A stretch of DNA of 64,000 nt from Lysobacter sp. ISL-50 (GTDB lineage Bacteria > Pseudomonadota > Gammaproteobacteria > Xanthomonadales > Xanthomonadaceae): contig NZ_JAGGRI010000002.1 in assembly GCF_018612875.1 (NCBI RefSeq), forward strand, positions 124,001 through 188,000, in the 5' to 3' direction. Shown here piece by piece: positions 53,086-64,000 of the stretch; within the stretch, counting starts at the first letter, position 1, and every line of letters starts with the position of its first letter. Both the position numbers and the translations under genes were made by a program. Below the pieces are notes generated by a model. The model saw only the letters and a list, made by a program, of their open reading frames with translations. It did no database searches and was not told where the DNA came from.

Positions 53086-53748
53086 ATGACCGCCTCCGAC
53101 CCCTCGTTCCTGTCCTCGCTCAAGCCGTTGGCCGGGCGCGCGCTGGAAGCCGCGCTCAACCGCGCGCTGGCGCTGGACCCCGATACCCGCGACAGCCTGC
53201 GCGCGCTCGACGGCCGCAGCGTCGCCCTGCATCTGGCCTCGCCGCCGCTGGCGCTGCGTATCCTGGTGGTCGCCGACCGGCTCGAAGTCGGGCCGGTGCG
53301 CGACAGCGACGAGCCCGATCTGTCCGTGCGCAGCACGTTCGGGGCGATCTTGTCGCAACTGCCGAATCTGCTCGGCGCCGCGCGCAACGAACAGGCCGCG
53401 CCGGTCGGCAAGCTGCGCATCGAAGGCGACGCCGACCTGGCGCGACGTTTGCAGCGATTGGCCGAACGCTTCGATCCGGATTGGCAGCAGCCCTTCGTCG
53501 CCGTGTTCGGCGAAGTGGCCGGCGTGCAGATCGCCAACGGCGTCGCCGGCGCGCTGCGGCATGCGCGCGAGGCGGCCGGCGCTCTGGCCGGCAACGCGGC
53601 CGAGTACGTCACCGAAGAATCGCGCGATGTGGTTCCACGCGATGAACTCAACGCCTTTCACGACGATGTCGATGCCTTGCGCGACGACGTCGAGCGCGCC
53701 GCGGCGCGGGTGGGGCGCTTGCGCGATCGCGCGAGGCGCAGCGCATGA
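53086..53748 (+). CDS. ubiJ: UbiJ-like SCP2-domain protein, ubiquinone biosynthesis accessory factor
   Basis: A 220-residue protein with an N-terminal SCP2 lipid-binding domain (about 15-120; LDGRSVALHLASPPLALRIL) and a C-terminal helical region with a coiled coil (DELNAFHDDVDALRDDVERA). This matches UbiJ, which with UbiK helps the soluble Ubi complex to bind the isoprenoid intermediate. The partner ubiB lies downstream, as in many proteobacteria, but 178 bases away with a REP pair between. Confidence 0.85.
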   Translation: MTASDPSFLSSLKPLAGRALEAALNRALALDPDTRDSLRALDGRSVALHLASPPLALRILVVADRLEVGPVRDSDEPDLSVRSTFGAILSQLPNLLGAARNEQAAPVGKLRIEGDADLARRLQRLAERFDPDWQQPFVAVFGEVAGVQIANGVAGALRHAREAAGALAGNAAEYVTEESRDVVPRDELNAFHDDVDALRDDVERAAARVGRLRDRARRSA

Positions 53749-53773
53749 GCGGGGTGGCTTCGAGCCTTCAGGA

Positions 53774-53899
53774 TCTTTTGTGGGAGAGGCTTTTGTGGGA
53801 GGGGCTTCAGCCCCGATGCTCTTGGCTCCGCTCGCTGCGTTACTTCATCGGTTCTGATCGAAAGGCATCGGGGCTGAAGCCCCTCCTACAAAAGACTTC
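53774..53899. repeat. REP pair between ubiJ and ubiB
   Basis: Left side has a short extra half (CTTTTGTGGGAGAGG) and then a full arm (CTTTTGTGGGAGGGGCTTC and its continuation); the right arm is GGCATCGGGGCTGAAGCCCC followed by TCCTACAAAAG. The centre is an unrelated 40 bases. Confidence 0.9.
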
Positions 53900-53926
53900 G
53901 CAATTGCTCTGTCGGGAAGCGCGCGC

Positions 53927-55615
53927 ATGAGGTCCGCCATCCGCGCCTGGCGCATCGGCCGCGTGTTGCTGCGCTACCGCCTCGACGATCTGCTCGACGA
54001 CACCCCGGCCGAGCGCTGGCTTAAGCTCGCGCGTCCGTTCGTGCCGCGCGCTTCGGTCGAGATCGCGGCGATGTCGCGCGGCGCGCGCCTGCGCCTGGCC
54101 TTGCAGGAACTCGGGCCGATCTTCGTCAAGTTCGGCCAGATCCTGTCCACCCGCCGCGATCTGGTGCCGCCGGATATCGCTATCGAACTGGCGCTGCTGC
54201 AAGACCGGGTCGCGCCGTTCGACGGCGAGACCGCGCGCCGCATCGTCGAGGGCACGCTGGAACGCAAGATCGAGGACGCCTTCGAGCGGTTCGACATCGA
54301 GCCGCTGGCCTCGGCCTCGATTGCCCAGGTGCACGCCGCGCGCTTGCCGGCCGAAGGCGGCCGGCAAGCGCGCGAAGTCGTGGTCAAGGTGCTGCGGCCC
54401 GACATCGAGGGCAAGATCGCCGGCGACATCGCGCTGTTGAACGCGCTGGCGGCGCTGGTCGATCGCGCCCATCCGGCCGCGGACAAGATCCGTCCGCGCG
54501 CGATCGTGGCCGAGATCGAAAGCACCCTGGCGGCCGAGCTGGACCTGCAGCGCGAAGGCGCCAACGCCAGCGTGTTGCGCCGGTTCTGGGCCGACAGCGA
54601 CGACATGTACGTGCCCGAGGTGATCTGGTCGCACACCAGCGCGCGCGCGCTGACCCTGGAACGCGTGTACGGCATCCCGTCCGACGACATCGCCGCCCTG
54701 GACGCGGCCGGCATCGACCGCCGCGCGCTCGCCGCCAAGGGCGTGCGGGTGTTCTACACGCAGGTGTTCCGCGACAACTTCTTCCACGCCGACGCCCATG
54801 CCGGCAACATCTGGGCGGACAGCGATCCGTTGCGGCGCAGCAACCCGCGCTTCATCGCGCTCGACTTCGGCATCATGGGCCAGTTGTCCGACGAGGATCA
54901 GTATTACCTCGCGGAAAACTTCATGGCGATCTTCAACCGCGACTATCGCCGCATCGCCGAGCTGCACGTGCAGGCCGGCTGGATTCCCGCGCACATCCGC
55001 ATCGACGAGCTCGAAGCGGCCACGCGCGCGGTGTGCGAGCCGTATTTCACCCGTCCGCTCAGCGAGATCTCGCTGGCCGAAGTGCTGGTCAAGCTGTTCC
55101 GCACCGCGCAGCGTTATGAGTTGACCTTGCAGCCGCAGTTGATCTTGTTGCAGAAGACCTTGCTCAATATCGAAGGCGTGGGCCGCTTGCTCGATCCCAG
55201 GCTCGACATCTGGGCGGTGGCGCGGCCGGTGCTGCAGCGCATCTTGCTCGATCGCTACAGCCCGCAGCGTCTGGCCAGCGAATTCCGCAAGCGCCTGCCC
55301 GAGTTCGTGACCCGCGCGCCGGAAATGCCGCGCCTGCTGCATGCGTGGCTGAGCCAGCAGGTGTCGGGGCAGCATGAGCTGAAGATGCGTTCGAGCGACA
55401 TCACCGATCTCAACCGCACGATCAAGGACGCGGTGCGCCGCACGGTCGCGGCGATTCTCGGCACCGGCCTGCTGATCGTGGCGGCGGTGTTGTACGGATT
55501 GGAATCGGGCGGCCCGCGTTTCTGGTCGATCCCGGCCTCGTCGTGGATCGCGGGGCTGGGCGGGTTGTGGGCGTTGTTGGCGGCGTGGCCGCGGCGTAAG
55601 CGCGACGTGCGTTGA
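53927..55615 (+). CDS. ubiB: UbiB, ubiquinone biosynthesis ADCK-family ATPase/kinase-like protein
   Basis: A 562-residue atypical kinase. The family-specific KxGQ motif is KFGQ (Lys68-Gln71) in the [19 protein letters not shown] stretch; the Ala-rich loop and kinase residues follow ([16 protein letters not shown], then [22 protein letters not shown] and [12 protein letters not shown] with the DFG-like aspartate). Two hydrophobic helices at the C-terminus (about 505-525 and 535-553) anchor it in the inner membrane. It is needed for coenzyme Q assembly. The length is normal. Confidence 0.95.
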   Translation: MRSAIRAWRIGRVLLRYRLDDLLDDTPAERWLKLARPFVPRASVEIAAMSRGARLRLALQELGPIFVKFGQILSTRRDLVPPDIAIELALLQDRVAPFDGETARRIVEGTLERKIEDAFERFDIEPLASASIAQVHAARLPAEGGRQAREVVVKVLRPDIEGKIAGDIALLNALAALVDRAHPAADKIRPRAIVAEIESTLAAELDLQREGANASVLRRFWADSDDMYVPEVIWSHTSARALTLERVYGIPSDDIAALDAAGIDRRALAAKGVRVFYTQVFRDNFFHADAHAGNIWADSDPLRRSNPRFIALDFGIMGQLSDEDQYYLAENFMAIFNRDYRRIAELHVQAGWIPAHIRIDELEAATRAVCEPYFTRPLSEISLAEVLVKLFRTAQRYELTLQPQLILLQKTLLNIEGVGRLLDPRLDIWAVARPVLQRILLDRYSPQRLASEFRKRLPEFVTRAPEMPRLLHAWLSQQVSGQHELKMRSSDITDLNRTIKDAVRRTVAAILGTGLLIVAAVLYGLESGGPRFWSIPASSWIAGLGGLWALLAAWPRRKRDVR

Positions 55616-55689
55616 CGTCGAATGCGGCGACGTTGAAGTCGGCGCTGGCAGAAAACCTTCCTCGCAGTCCCCTACGAATCCCCCGACGG

Positions 55690-55807
55690 GTTCCCCCCTT
55701 TGAAAAAGGGGGGCAGGGGGGATTTGCTTTTGTCCTACGTGTGAATCTTCCGGCTTCGGGCGGTAAGAGCAAATCCCCCCTAGCCCCCCTTTTTCAAAGG
55801 GGGGAAC
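55690..55807. repeat. Inverted pair of the CCCCCCTTTGAAAAAGGGGGG repeat
   Basis: Left arm CCCCCCTTTGAAAAAGGGGG, then GGCAGGGGGGATTTGCT; right arm AGCAAATCCCCCCTAGCCCC, then CCTTTTTCAAAGGGGGG. The arms are 40 bases apart and could form a very strong hairpin between the convergent ubiB and M16 peptidase genes, so it may act as a terminator for both. Confidence 0.92.
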
Positions 55808-55843
55808 TCGGTAGGTGGGTGTTGGGAGCTTGCAGCCGCGCGG

Positions 55844-58651
<2,808 letters not shown>

Positions 58652-58761
58652 GGAAACTCCTGGAAACGGGAACGCGGCGCGAAGGCAGGACGATGAGGCT
58701 GTGAGCACGCGGGGCAATAGACGACACTAGCGGCCGATCACCCAGCGCCAGCCCCGACCGC

Positions 58762-59520
58762 ATGCCCTCGACGTTCAGTTCCGACACGCCGCCGCCCCCG
58801 ACATCGCAGGATATCGCCGGCATCGGCCTGCCGGTGCTGTACGCCGACGCCTCTCTGGCGGTTATCGACAAGCCGGCGGGGCTGATGGTTCACGACAGCG
58901 CGCTGGCGCGAGGAGAAACCGACTTCGCCGCCGACCGCCTGCGCGAGCAGTTCGGCCGGCCGATCTTCCTCGTGCACCGGCTCGATCGCGCCACCAGCGG
59001 CTGCCTGCTGCTGGCGTTCGATCGCGAAACCGCCTCGGCCCTGGGCAAGGTGCTGATGTCGGGCGAGGTGCAGAAAGACTATCTGACCGTGTGCCGGGGC
59101 TGGCCGGCGGAAGATGCGTTCGAGGTCGATCACGATCTCGACGGCGGCCCGGGCAAACCGCTGAAGAAGCCGGCGCAGACCCGGTTCCAGGTATTGGCCC
59201 GGACCGAACTGGCGCTGCCGTCGTCGGGGTTCGAGACCTCGCGCTACGCCTTGCTGCGCGCGCAGCCGCAGACCGGGCGCTTTCGCCAGATCCGCCGCCA
59301 TCTCAAGCATCTGTCGCATCACATGATCGGCGACACCAGCCACGGCGACGGCCGCCATAACCGCAGCTTCCGCATGATGGGCATCCACCGCATGCTGCTG
59401 CACGCGCAGCGGCTGGCGTTCATCCATCCGGGCAGCGGCGAGCGGCTGCGGGTGACGGCGCCGCCGGACGCGGAATTCGCCAAGGCGCTGGCCTTGTTCG
59501 GTCAGGTCGAACTGGATTGA
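58762..59520 (+). CDS. truC: tRNA pseudouridine synthase C, RluA family
   Basis: A 252-residue RluA-family synthase. FLVHRLDRATSGCLLLAF carries the catalytic aspartate (Asp75). VLYADASLAVIDKPAGLMVH is the typical N-terminal motif, and QTGRFRQIRRHLKHLSHHMIG the RNA-binding loop. The size and the HHMIGDTSHGDGRHNR stretch favour TruC (tRNA position 65) over RluA/RluD. It has a 15-residue Pro/Ser-rich N-terminal extension. Confidence 0.85.
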   Translation: MPSTFSSDTPPPPTSQDIAGIGLPVLYADASLAVIDKPAGLMVHDSALARGETDFAADRLREQFGRPIFLVHRLDRATSGCLLLAFDRETASALGKVLMSGEVQKDYLTVCRGWPAEDAFEVDHDLDGGPGKPLKKPAQTRFQVLARTELALPSSGFETSRYALLRAQPQTGRFRQIRRHLKHLSHHMIGDTSHGDGRHNRSFRMMGIHRMLLHAQRLAFIHPGSGERLRVTAPPDAEFAKALALFGQVELD

Positions 59521-59584
59521 CGTGGCGGCGGCCGGATCCGGCCGCGGCGGCGGGGATGAGTGAGTTCATCCCCGCGCGCGCGAC

Positions 59585-60280
59585 TCAGCGATGCGGCGGC
59601 GGCGGAGCCTGCCGGTAGATGATCTTCGGCTGGGTGGCGCGCTGGATCGCGGCGTTGGTCAAATCCAGCAGCACCGCGCCGCCGAGCGCCTGTCCGGTGC
59701 TGGAGCGCGCGCCCTGTTGTGGGTAGCCGCTGTTCTGATAATCGTCGTAAGGGCTGGCATTGCCCGGATAGCCGTTGTTCTGGCGATAGCCGTTGGGCGG
59801 GTAGGCGCCTTGCGGGTAGTCGCTGTTCTGCCGGTAACCGCTGCGCGAGCTCTCTTCGCGCGCGCGGGCCCGTTCCTCGAACAGATAGCGTTCTTCGGGC
59901 GTGGCGAACTGGGCGTCGTTGCCGTAACCCGCCGACGACCGGTTGTAGGCCGCGCCGGCGCCGGTGTCGGGCATGGCGCTGGCGGCGTTCTGCATCTGCT
60001 GCAGCAAGCGGGTCTGCTGCTCGGTGAACTGGCCCAGGATGCGCTGATCGGTGGCGTTGGCGGGGCGGCCGACCAGGGATTCGGCGACCGACTGCGCCGA
60101 CTGCGTCATCCGCCGCTGGAACTGCGGATTGGCGATGTTGCGCATGTTGTTGTTGACGTTGGCCGGGTCGTAGCGCTGATCGATGGTCTGCGCCGACACC
60201 GCCGGCGCGGCCAGGATCAGGGCGGCCAGCAGCGGCAGAGCCAGCGATTTCAGTCGCGGCGATGGGGGCAGGCGCTTCAT
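59585..60280 (-). CDS. Secreted protein with Tyr/Asn/Gln/Gly-rich low-complexity region
   Basis: A 231-residue protein, not recognised. It has a signal peptide (LPLLAALILAAPAVSAQ), a polar helical middle (MTQSAQSVAESLVGRPANAT, then QQTRLLQQMQNAASAMP), and a region at about 140-195 with repeated GYRQN, DYPQG, GYPGN and GYPQQG units. It ends with GQALGGAVLLDLTNAAIQRA and PPPPHR. The start at 60280 follows GGAGG at the right distance. The repeats resemble those in surface or aggregation-prone proteins. It is likely periplasmic or exported. Confidence 0.7.
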   Translation of the reverse strand: MKRLPPSPRLKSLALPLLAALILAAPAVSAQTIDQRYDPANVNNNMRNIANPQFQRRMTQSAQSVAESLVGRPANATDQRILGQFTEQQTRLLQQMQNAASAMPDTGAGAAYNRSSAGYGNDAQFATPEERYLFEERARAREESSRSGYRQNSDYPQGAYPPNGYRQNNGYPGNASPYDDYQNSGYPQQGARSSTGQALGGAVLLDLTNAAIQRATQPKIIYRQAPPPPHR

Positions 60281-60473
60281 GCGGGTTCCTCCTTGGACCG
60301 GTCCGGGCATGGTCCCCCCGTGGCCCGGTCGCGTCAACGACGGCGGCCCCGGGCCGCGCCGCGGCGGGTTTTCCCGCCTCGCGCGCGCCGATCGCTGTGA
60401 GCCCGGTCGCGCCGTCAACGGTGCGTAATGGACGAAATGCCGTCGCCGACTACAATCCCAGGCGGAGGAAAGC

Positions 60474-60878
60474 ATGGCTATCACGATTCCCGAGCAGGAA
60501 TTGGTCGAGCGTTTCGTACGTTCGACCGGCCCGGGCGGGCAGAACGTCAACAAGGTCGCAACAGCGGTGGAACTGCGCTTCGATATCGCGCAGTCGCCTT
60601 CGCTGCCCGACGCCGTGCGCGAGCGCCTGCTGACCAAGCGCGACCGGCGGGTGACCGGCGAGGGCGTGCTAGTGATCAGCGCGCAGCGTTTCCGCACCCA
60701 GGATCGCAACCGCCAGGACGCGCGCGAGCGGCTGGCGGCGTTCGTGGACAGCGGCCTGCGCGCGCCCAAGCCGCGCATCGCCACCAAACCCAGCCGGGCC
60801 GCCAAGGAGCGTCGGATCGGGGCCAAGAAAGAACGCGGCGCGACCAAGCGCAATCGTTCGCAAACCGATTGGGACTGA
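60474..60878 (+). CDS. arfB: ArfB-type alternative ribosome-rescue peptidyl-tRNA hydrolase
   Basis: A 134-residue release-factor-like hydrolase with the catalytic GGQ motif at residues 21-23 (STGPGGQNVNKVATAVELRF) and a basic C-terminal tail (ATKPSRAAKERRIGAKKERG) that enters the empty mRNA channel of stalled ribosomes. This is the E. coli YaeJ/ArfB layout and length. AGGCGGAGGA just before ATG 60474 gives strong initiation. The acyltransferase gene follows after 12 bases. Confidence 0.93.
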   Translation: MAITIPEQELVERFVRSTGPGGQNVNKVATAVELRFDIAQSPSLPDAVRERLLTKRDRRVTGEGVLVISAQRFRTQDRNRQDARERLAAFVDSGLRAPKPRIATKPSRAAKERRIGAKKERGATKRNRSQTDWD

Positions 60879-60890
60879 CACGGAGCGTGC

Positions 60891-61529
60891 ATGCCAGTTG
60901 ATCCGAACGCCAAGCCATCCCTTCCGCCCGACGCCGACGGCGTGGTGCTGCGGTTGCCGCCTAACGTGCCGCAGGTCAAGCGCAACCGCCTGACCCGCTG
61001 GATCGGCCGCAGCATCCTGCGCATCGGCGGCTGGCGCATGGTCGGCAAGTTTCCCGACATCCCGCGCGCGGTGCTGATCGGCGCGCCGCATTCGTCCAAC
61101 TGGGACGGCGTGTGGGGCTTCGCGGCCAAGGCCGCGATGGGCCTGGACGTGAAGATCATCGCCAAGGATTCGCTGTTCCGGGTGCCGCTGCTGGGCGCGC
61201 TGCTGCGCGGGATGGGGGTGATTCCGATCAACCGCAGCGCCGCGCACGGAGTGATCGAGCAGGCCACGGCGATGATCCGCGGCGCCGAGCGTTTCTGGCT
61301 GGGCATCGCGCCGGAAGGCACGCGCAAGGCGGTGGAGCGCTGGAAGGCCGGGTTCTGGAAGATCGCCAAGGCCGCCGACGTGCCGGTGGTTCCGGCGTAT
61401 TTCCACTATCCGGACAAGATCATCGGGATCGGCGACATGTTCCATCTGGGCGAGGACATGGACGCGGACATGCGGCGGATCCGGGATTGGTACAAGCCGT
61501 GGCAGGGCAAGCATCACGGGACTGTTTGA
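60891..61529 (+). CDS. PlsC-like 1-acyl-glycerol-3-phosphate acyltransferase family protein
   Basis: A 212-residue acyltransferase. The Hx4D motif is HSSNWD (His67-Asp72), and the phosphate-binding EGTR motif is at 142-145 (IAPEGTRKAVERWK). There is no clear transmembrane helix. This short form is close to a family of lysophospholipid acyltransferases with the PHSSNWDG signature, found next to ribosome rescue or housekeeping genes. Its acyl acceptor is uncertain. Confidence 0.85.
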   Translation: MPVDPNAKPSLPPDADGVVLRLPPNVPQVKRNRLTRWIGRSILRIGGWRMVGKFPDIPRAVLIGAPHSSNWDGVWGFAAKAAMGLDVKIIAKDSLFRVPLLGALLRGMGVIPINRSAAHGVIEQATAMIRGAERFWLGIAPEGTRKAVERWKAGFWKIAKAADVPVVPAYFHYPDKIIGIGDMFHLGEDMDADMRRIRDWYKPWQGKHHGTV

Positions 61530-61560
61530 GGGGTTGCTGGAAGTCTCGGAAAACCACGCC

Positions 61561-61645
61561 CGTCATTCCCGCGAACGCGGGAATCCAGCGACTTCAAACG
61601 TTCTCGCACGAAAGGCCCTGGATTCCCGCGTTCGCGGGAATGACG
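61561..61645. repeat. CATTCCCGCG palindrome pair (intergenic)
   Basis: CGTCATTCCCGCGAACGCGG with GAATCCAG, then TGGATTCCCGCGTTCGCGGG with AATGACG, 30 bases apart, located between the convergent acyltransferase and GntR genes. Same element as 40049-40131. Confidence 0.92.
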
Positions 61646-61671
61646 AGCAAAAAACGCGGAGCCTGCTTCGC

Positions 61672-62388
61672 TCAGTCGTCCGCCGCCGCCGCCGCCGCCG
61701 CGCGCCGCCTTCGCCGCGGCGTCTTCGCCGGCTCATCCGGCCCGATCTGTTCCAACTGCACGCGCAGGTCGTGCAGGGTGGTGAGGATGTGTTCCGACAG
61801 CAGCCGGCTCACCCGGGCCCCGTCGCGCTGCAGCCAGGCGTCGAGAATGGCGCGATGCTCGCTGGCCGCGCGCGCTTCGCGGCCGGCCGGTTCCAGGTGC
61901 TTGCGCACGTAGCGTTCGGCCAGCACCTGCAGACGTTCGACCAGTTGCGCGGTGATCTGGCGTCCGCCCGGGCGCACCAGCGCCAGATGGAAGCTGCGGT
62001 TGAAGCGCACCACCGCGTGGGCGTCGTCGGTGCCGGCGTTTTCCAGCGCCGCCAGCGCCGCGCGCGCGGCGGCGTGTTCGCTGTCGTCGGCGGCCAGGCT
62101 GGCGTCGGCGGCGGCCTCGGGTTCGATCTTCAGGCGCAGCGCGAATACTTCCTCGGCCTCGTTCGCGGTCAGCGCCGGGACGAAGAAACCGCGATTGGGA
62201 TGCGAGGCCAGCAGGCCCTGCTGCTCCAGCCGGCCCAACGCCTCGCGCAGCGGAATCTTGCTGATCCCCAGTTCCTCCGCCAGCAGTTCCTGGCGGATCG
62301 GTGCGAGCGGCGGAATCTGCGTCGACAGAATCCGTTCGCGGACCACTTCGAAGGCTTGGTCGGACAACGAACGGGGCACGATGCTCAT
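61672..62388 (-). CDS. GntR family regulator, FCD (FadR) subfamily
   Basis: A 238-residue regulator. The winged helix-turn-helix is at about 10-70 (IRQELLAEELGISKIPLREA) and the all-helical FCD effector domain at about 85-215, with histidine and aspartate positions typical of metal/carboxylate binding (RFNRSFHLALV, ASEHRAILDAW, LLSEH). The tail is Arg/Ala-rich (TPRRRRRAAAAAAADD). Its ligand is probably a small organic acid, as in other FCD members. A palindrome at 62545 is a likely operator. Confidence 0.88.
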   Translation of the reverse strand: MSIVPRSLSDQAFEVVRERILSTQIPPLAPIRQELLAEELGISKIPLREALGRLEQQGLLASHPNRGFFVPALTANEAEEVFALRLKIEPEAAADASLAADDSEHAAARAALAALENAGTDDAHAVVRFNRSFHLALVRPGGRQITAQLVERLQVLAERYVRKHLEPAGREARAASEHRAILDAWLQRDGARVSRLLSEHILTTLHDLRVQLEQIGPDEPAKTPRRRRRAAAAAAADD

Positions 62389-63001
62389 GCGATCAGTCTA
62401 CCCAACCGCCAGCCGCGCTCTACTGCCGTCGCGACGCGATCTGCGCCGGGCCGCGGCAGACCGTTCGTCGGCGCGGCGCCGGTCGGGCGCACGGACCTGC
62501 CAACCCTGGACCTGAATCACGGAATCGGCGGTTTATCGCTATATCGTATACGTTATACCGATTAGCAGCTTTCCGTGTCGTTGTGATGACACGCAGGGGG
62601 AAGGCCGCGGCAGATCGGGCGATCAGGCCATCGGGGGTGGCCGGCGCCGACAGCGGATTCACGCAGCCTGGCCGCTCAGCGGCCGCGCCGGCGCGTGTCC
62701 GCGCCCGGCGCCGGCGCGGTCGGCCGGCTCGCGTCCCATCGATCGCGGGTCCGCGCCGGTCTCCTGCACCGCCGCCGCTCCGTGGGCCCGCGCGGCCGCC
62801 GCACGCGCGTACGACGCCGGAGAGCCGACCGCCATCCAACCGTCCGACCGCTAGCCCGTCCTTGCCAAGCCGTATCCGCAAGGTCGCATTCGTAAGGCCT
62901 TACCGCCGCAAGGCGAGACACCACTCCACTACCGGCCCGCCGCGCCGCGCATTCGCGCGGGCGCCGCCGTGCGCCGCCATTGCCTTCAAAGGAGATCGTC
63001 G
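62389..63001. promoter_or_regulatory. Long divergent regulatory region with GntR/FCD operator-like palindrome
   Basis: 613 bases without a supported gene. CGTATACG (62545-62552), inside the wider TATCGTATACGTTATA, resembles the GTATAC-centred operators of FCD regulators and lies in a short AT-rich stretch that could also hold a promoter. Open frames in both directions in the rest have skewed, Arg/Pro-rich composition and look like shadows. AAGGAGA at 62988 is the Shine-Dalgarno sequence of the collagenase gene. Confidence 0.55.
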
Positions 63002-64000
63002 ATGTCCTTCGTACCCAAACCGACCCAGGCGTTGTTGCTCGGCCTGACCGTCGCCGCCGTGAGTTTCCTCAGCTACGCCTTGCCGTGGGCGTCGATGATC
63101 GAGCCGGCGCGACCCGCCGCGCCCGCGCCCGTTGTCCACGCCGCGGTGAGCCCACAGGCCATTGGCACCGCCGCGAGCGCGCAAGGCCTGGCCTCGCGCG
63201 CGCTGCAAGGCGCATCGCGCCGGCAACCGGCGACCGAGCGCCAGTTGTTCGGCGAACATCAACAAGAGCGCGCGCTGGCCCCGGCGCGGCGCGCGCCGCA
63301 GCAACCGTTCCTGGTCGATCGCCGCGACAGCGCCTACGACGGCGCCGCACTGCGCCGCGATCTGTTGCGCCGTCCTTCGTTCGCGCGCACCTCGTCCGCG
63401 CTCAAGGCCGCGGCCTGCGACGTCAACGCCTTCGGCGCGCTCAGCGGCGCGGCGCTGGTCAGCGCGGTCAAGGCCGCCAGCGTGGATTGCATCAATCAGT
63501 TGTTCGGCGTCACCGGCGCCAATGCCTACGCCACCTTCCGCGAAGCGCAGATGGTCAGCATCGCCAACGCCTTCGCCACCTCGGCGCGCGGCTACGACGG
63601 CAGCAACGCCGACAGCACCTTGCAACTGGTGCTGTTCCTGCGCGCCGGCTATTACGTGCAGTACTACGACAGCAGCGTCGGCGCCTACGGCAATGCGCTG
63701 CGCGACGCGATCCGTCCGGCGCTGGACGCGTTCGCCGCCAATGCCAACTTCGGCCGTGTCAACGACGTTCACGGCGAAGTGCTGGCCGAGTACGTCACCC
63801 TGATCGACAGCTCGACCGAGAACGCGCGCTATGTGTACGTGGTGAAGCGCTTGCTCGACAGCTACAACAGCGGCTTTGATGCGTATTACTGGATGAAGGT
63901 GGCGGTCAACAACGCTTACACCGTGACCTTCCGCGGCCATCAGGACGCGGCCTTCCGCGCCCTGGTGCAGTCCGACAGTTCGATCGTCGAGACCTTGTAC
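63002..64000 (+). CDS. M9-type collagenase, N-terminal part (3' truncated by the window)
   Basis: 333 codons are present, with no stop. The signal region (LLLGLTVAAVSFLSYALPW) leads to a long Ala/Arg-rich propeptide (about 30-130), then the start of the M9N activator domain: CDVNAFGALSGAALVSAVKA, CINQLFGVTGANAYATFREA and AGYYVQYYDSSVGAYG are typical of Vibrio/Lysobacter collagenases. The catalytic HEYVH region should lie beyond the window. Expected to be secreted and to digest collagen or other proteins, as in predatory relatives. Confidence 0.88.
   Translation, partial: MSFVPKPTQALLLGLTVAAVSFLSYALPWASMIEPARPAAPAPVVHAAVSPQAIGTAASAQGLASRALQGASRRQPATERQLFGEHQQERALAPARRAPQQPFLVDRRDSAYDGAALRRDLLRRPSFARTSSALKAAACDVNAFGALSGAALVSAVKAASVDCINQLFGVTGANAYATFREAQMVSIANAFATSARGYDGSNADSTLQLVLFLRAGYYVQYYDSSVGAYGNALRDAIRPALDAFAANANFGRVNDVHGEVLAEYVTLIDSSTENARYVYVVKRLLDSYNSGFDAYYWMKVAVNNAYTVTFRGHQDAAFRALVQSDSSIVETLY

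Overview
The window is a GC-rich (roughly two-thirds G+C) piece of a gammaproteobacterial chromosome that reads as Xanthomonadaceae, most likely Lysobacter or a close relative. The reasons are an oleA/oleBCD long-chain olefin pathway with Xanthomonas-like OleA, a large effector with a C-terminal XVIPCD-type tail next to small immunity-like genes, many TonB-dependent receptors, an M9-type collagenase, and two abundant intergenic palindrome families with conserved cores (GGGGCTTCAGCCCCGATGC and CATTCCCGCG-N-CGCGGGAATG). No tRNA, rRNA, CRISPR array, prophage or IS transposase was seen.

Layout. (1) 1-7741: a plus-strand cluster that looks like a metallophore or small amino-acid-derived chelator system: end of a membrane protein, TonB receptor, PduX-like GHMP kinase, divergent cysteine-synthase-fold PLP enzyme, ATP-grasp ligase, DUF364-type protein and MFS exporter, closed by a terminator. 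(2) 7929-10581: a LysR regulator divergent from a VOC protein and a secreted Yellow/MRJP-like protein. (3) 10733-15993: a lower-GC accessory island with a tandemly duplicated immunity/effector-head unit and one full 1172-residue XVIPCD effector. (4) 16183-22271: TrmL, an M16 peptidase, a DUF4156 lipoprotein, OleA and a small conserved protein. (5) 22564-32943: a six-gene operon of a YjfI-like DUF2170 protein, PspA, a YqiJ-like membrane protein, a YqiK-like flotillin, a giant AAA+ ATPase and a single-HKD phospholipase D/nuclease; this looks like an envelope-stress or membrane-surveillance machine. (6) 33195-48590, all minus strand: a catabolic locus with CoA-transferase, GH127 beta-L-arabinofuranosidase-like enzyme, a TIM-barrel/SUMF1 fusion, ribokinase-like kinase, serine hydrolase, TonB receptor with a structured leader, LysR, Kelch-SSS symporter fusion and CitE-like lyase. 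(7) 49000-52781: oleB, oleC, oleD, 27 kb from oleA. (8) 52862-64000: housekeeping and envelope genes (DUF1328, UbiJ, UbiB, second M16 peptidase, TruC, ArfB, acyltransferase), a GntR/FCD regulator and the start of a collagenase.

How the genes fit together. Regions 4, 5 and 7 share a membrane theme: OleA condenses two acyl-CoAs, OleB/C/D finish the olefin, and a PspA-flotillin-AAA operon lies between the two halves. Region 1 could make, export and re-import a chelator. Region 3 is an interbacterial-competition locus with visible evidence of duplication and loss. Repeats of several families punctuate operons; in one gene (the serine hydrolase) two different families are translated as part of the protein.

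Limits: everything here is by reading; family names come from motif recognition, not from searches. Starts were chosen by ribosome-binding sites, overlaps, signal peptides and remembered homologues.
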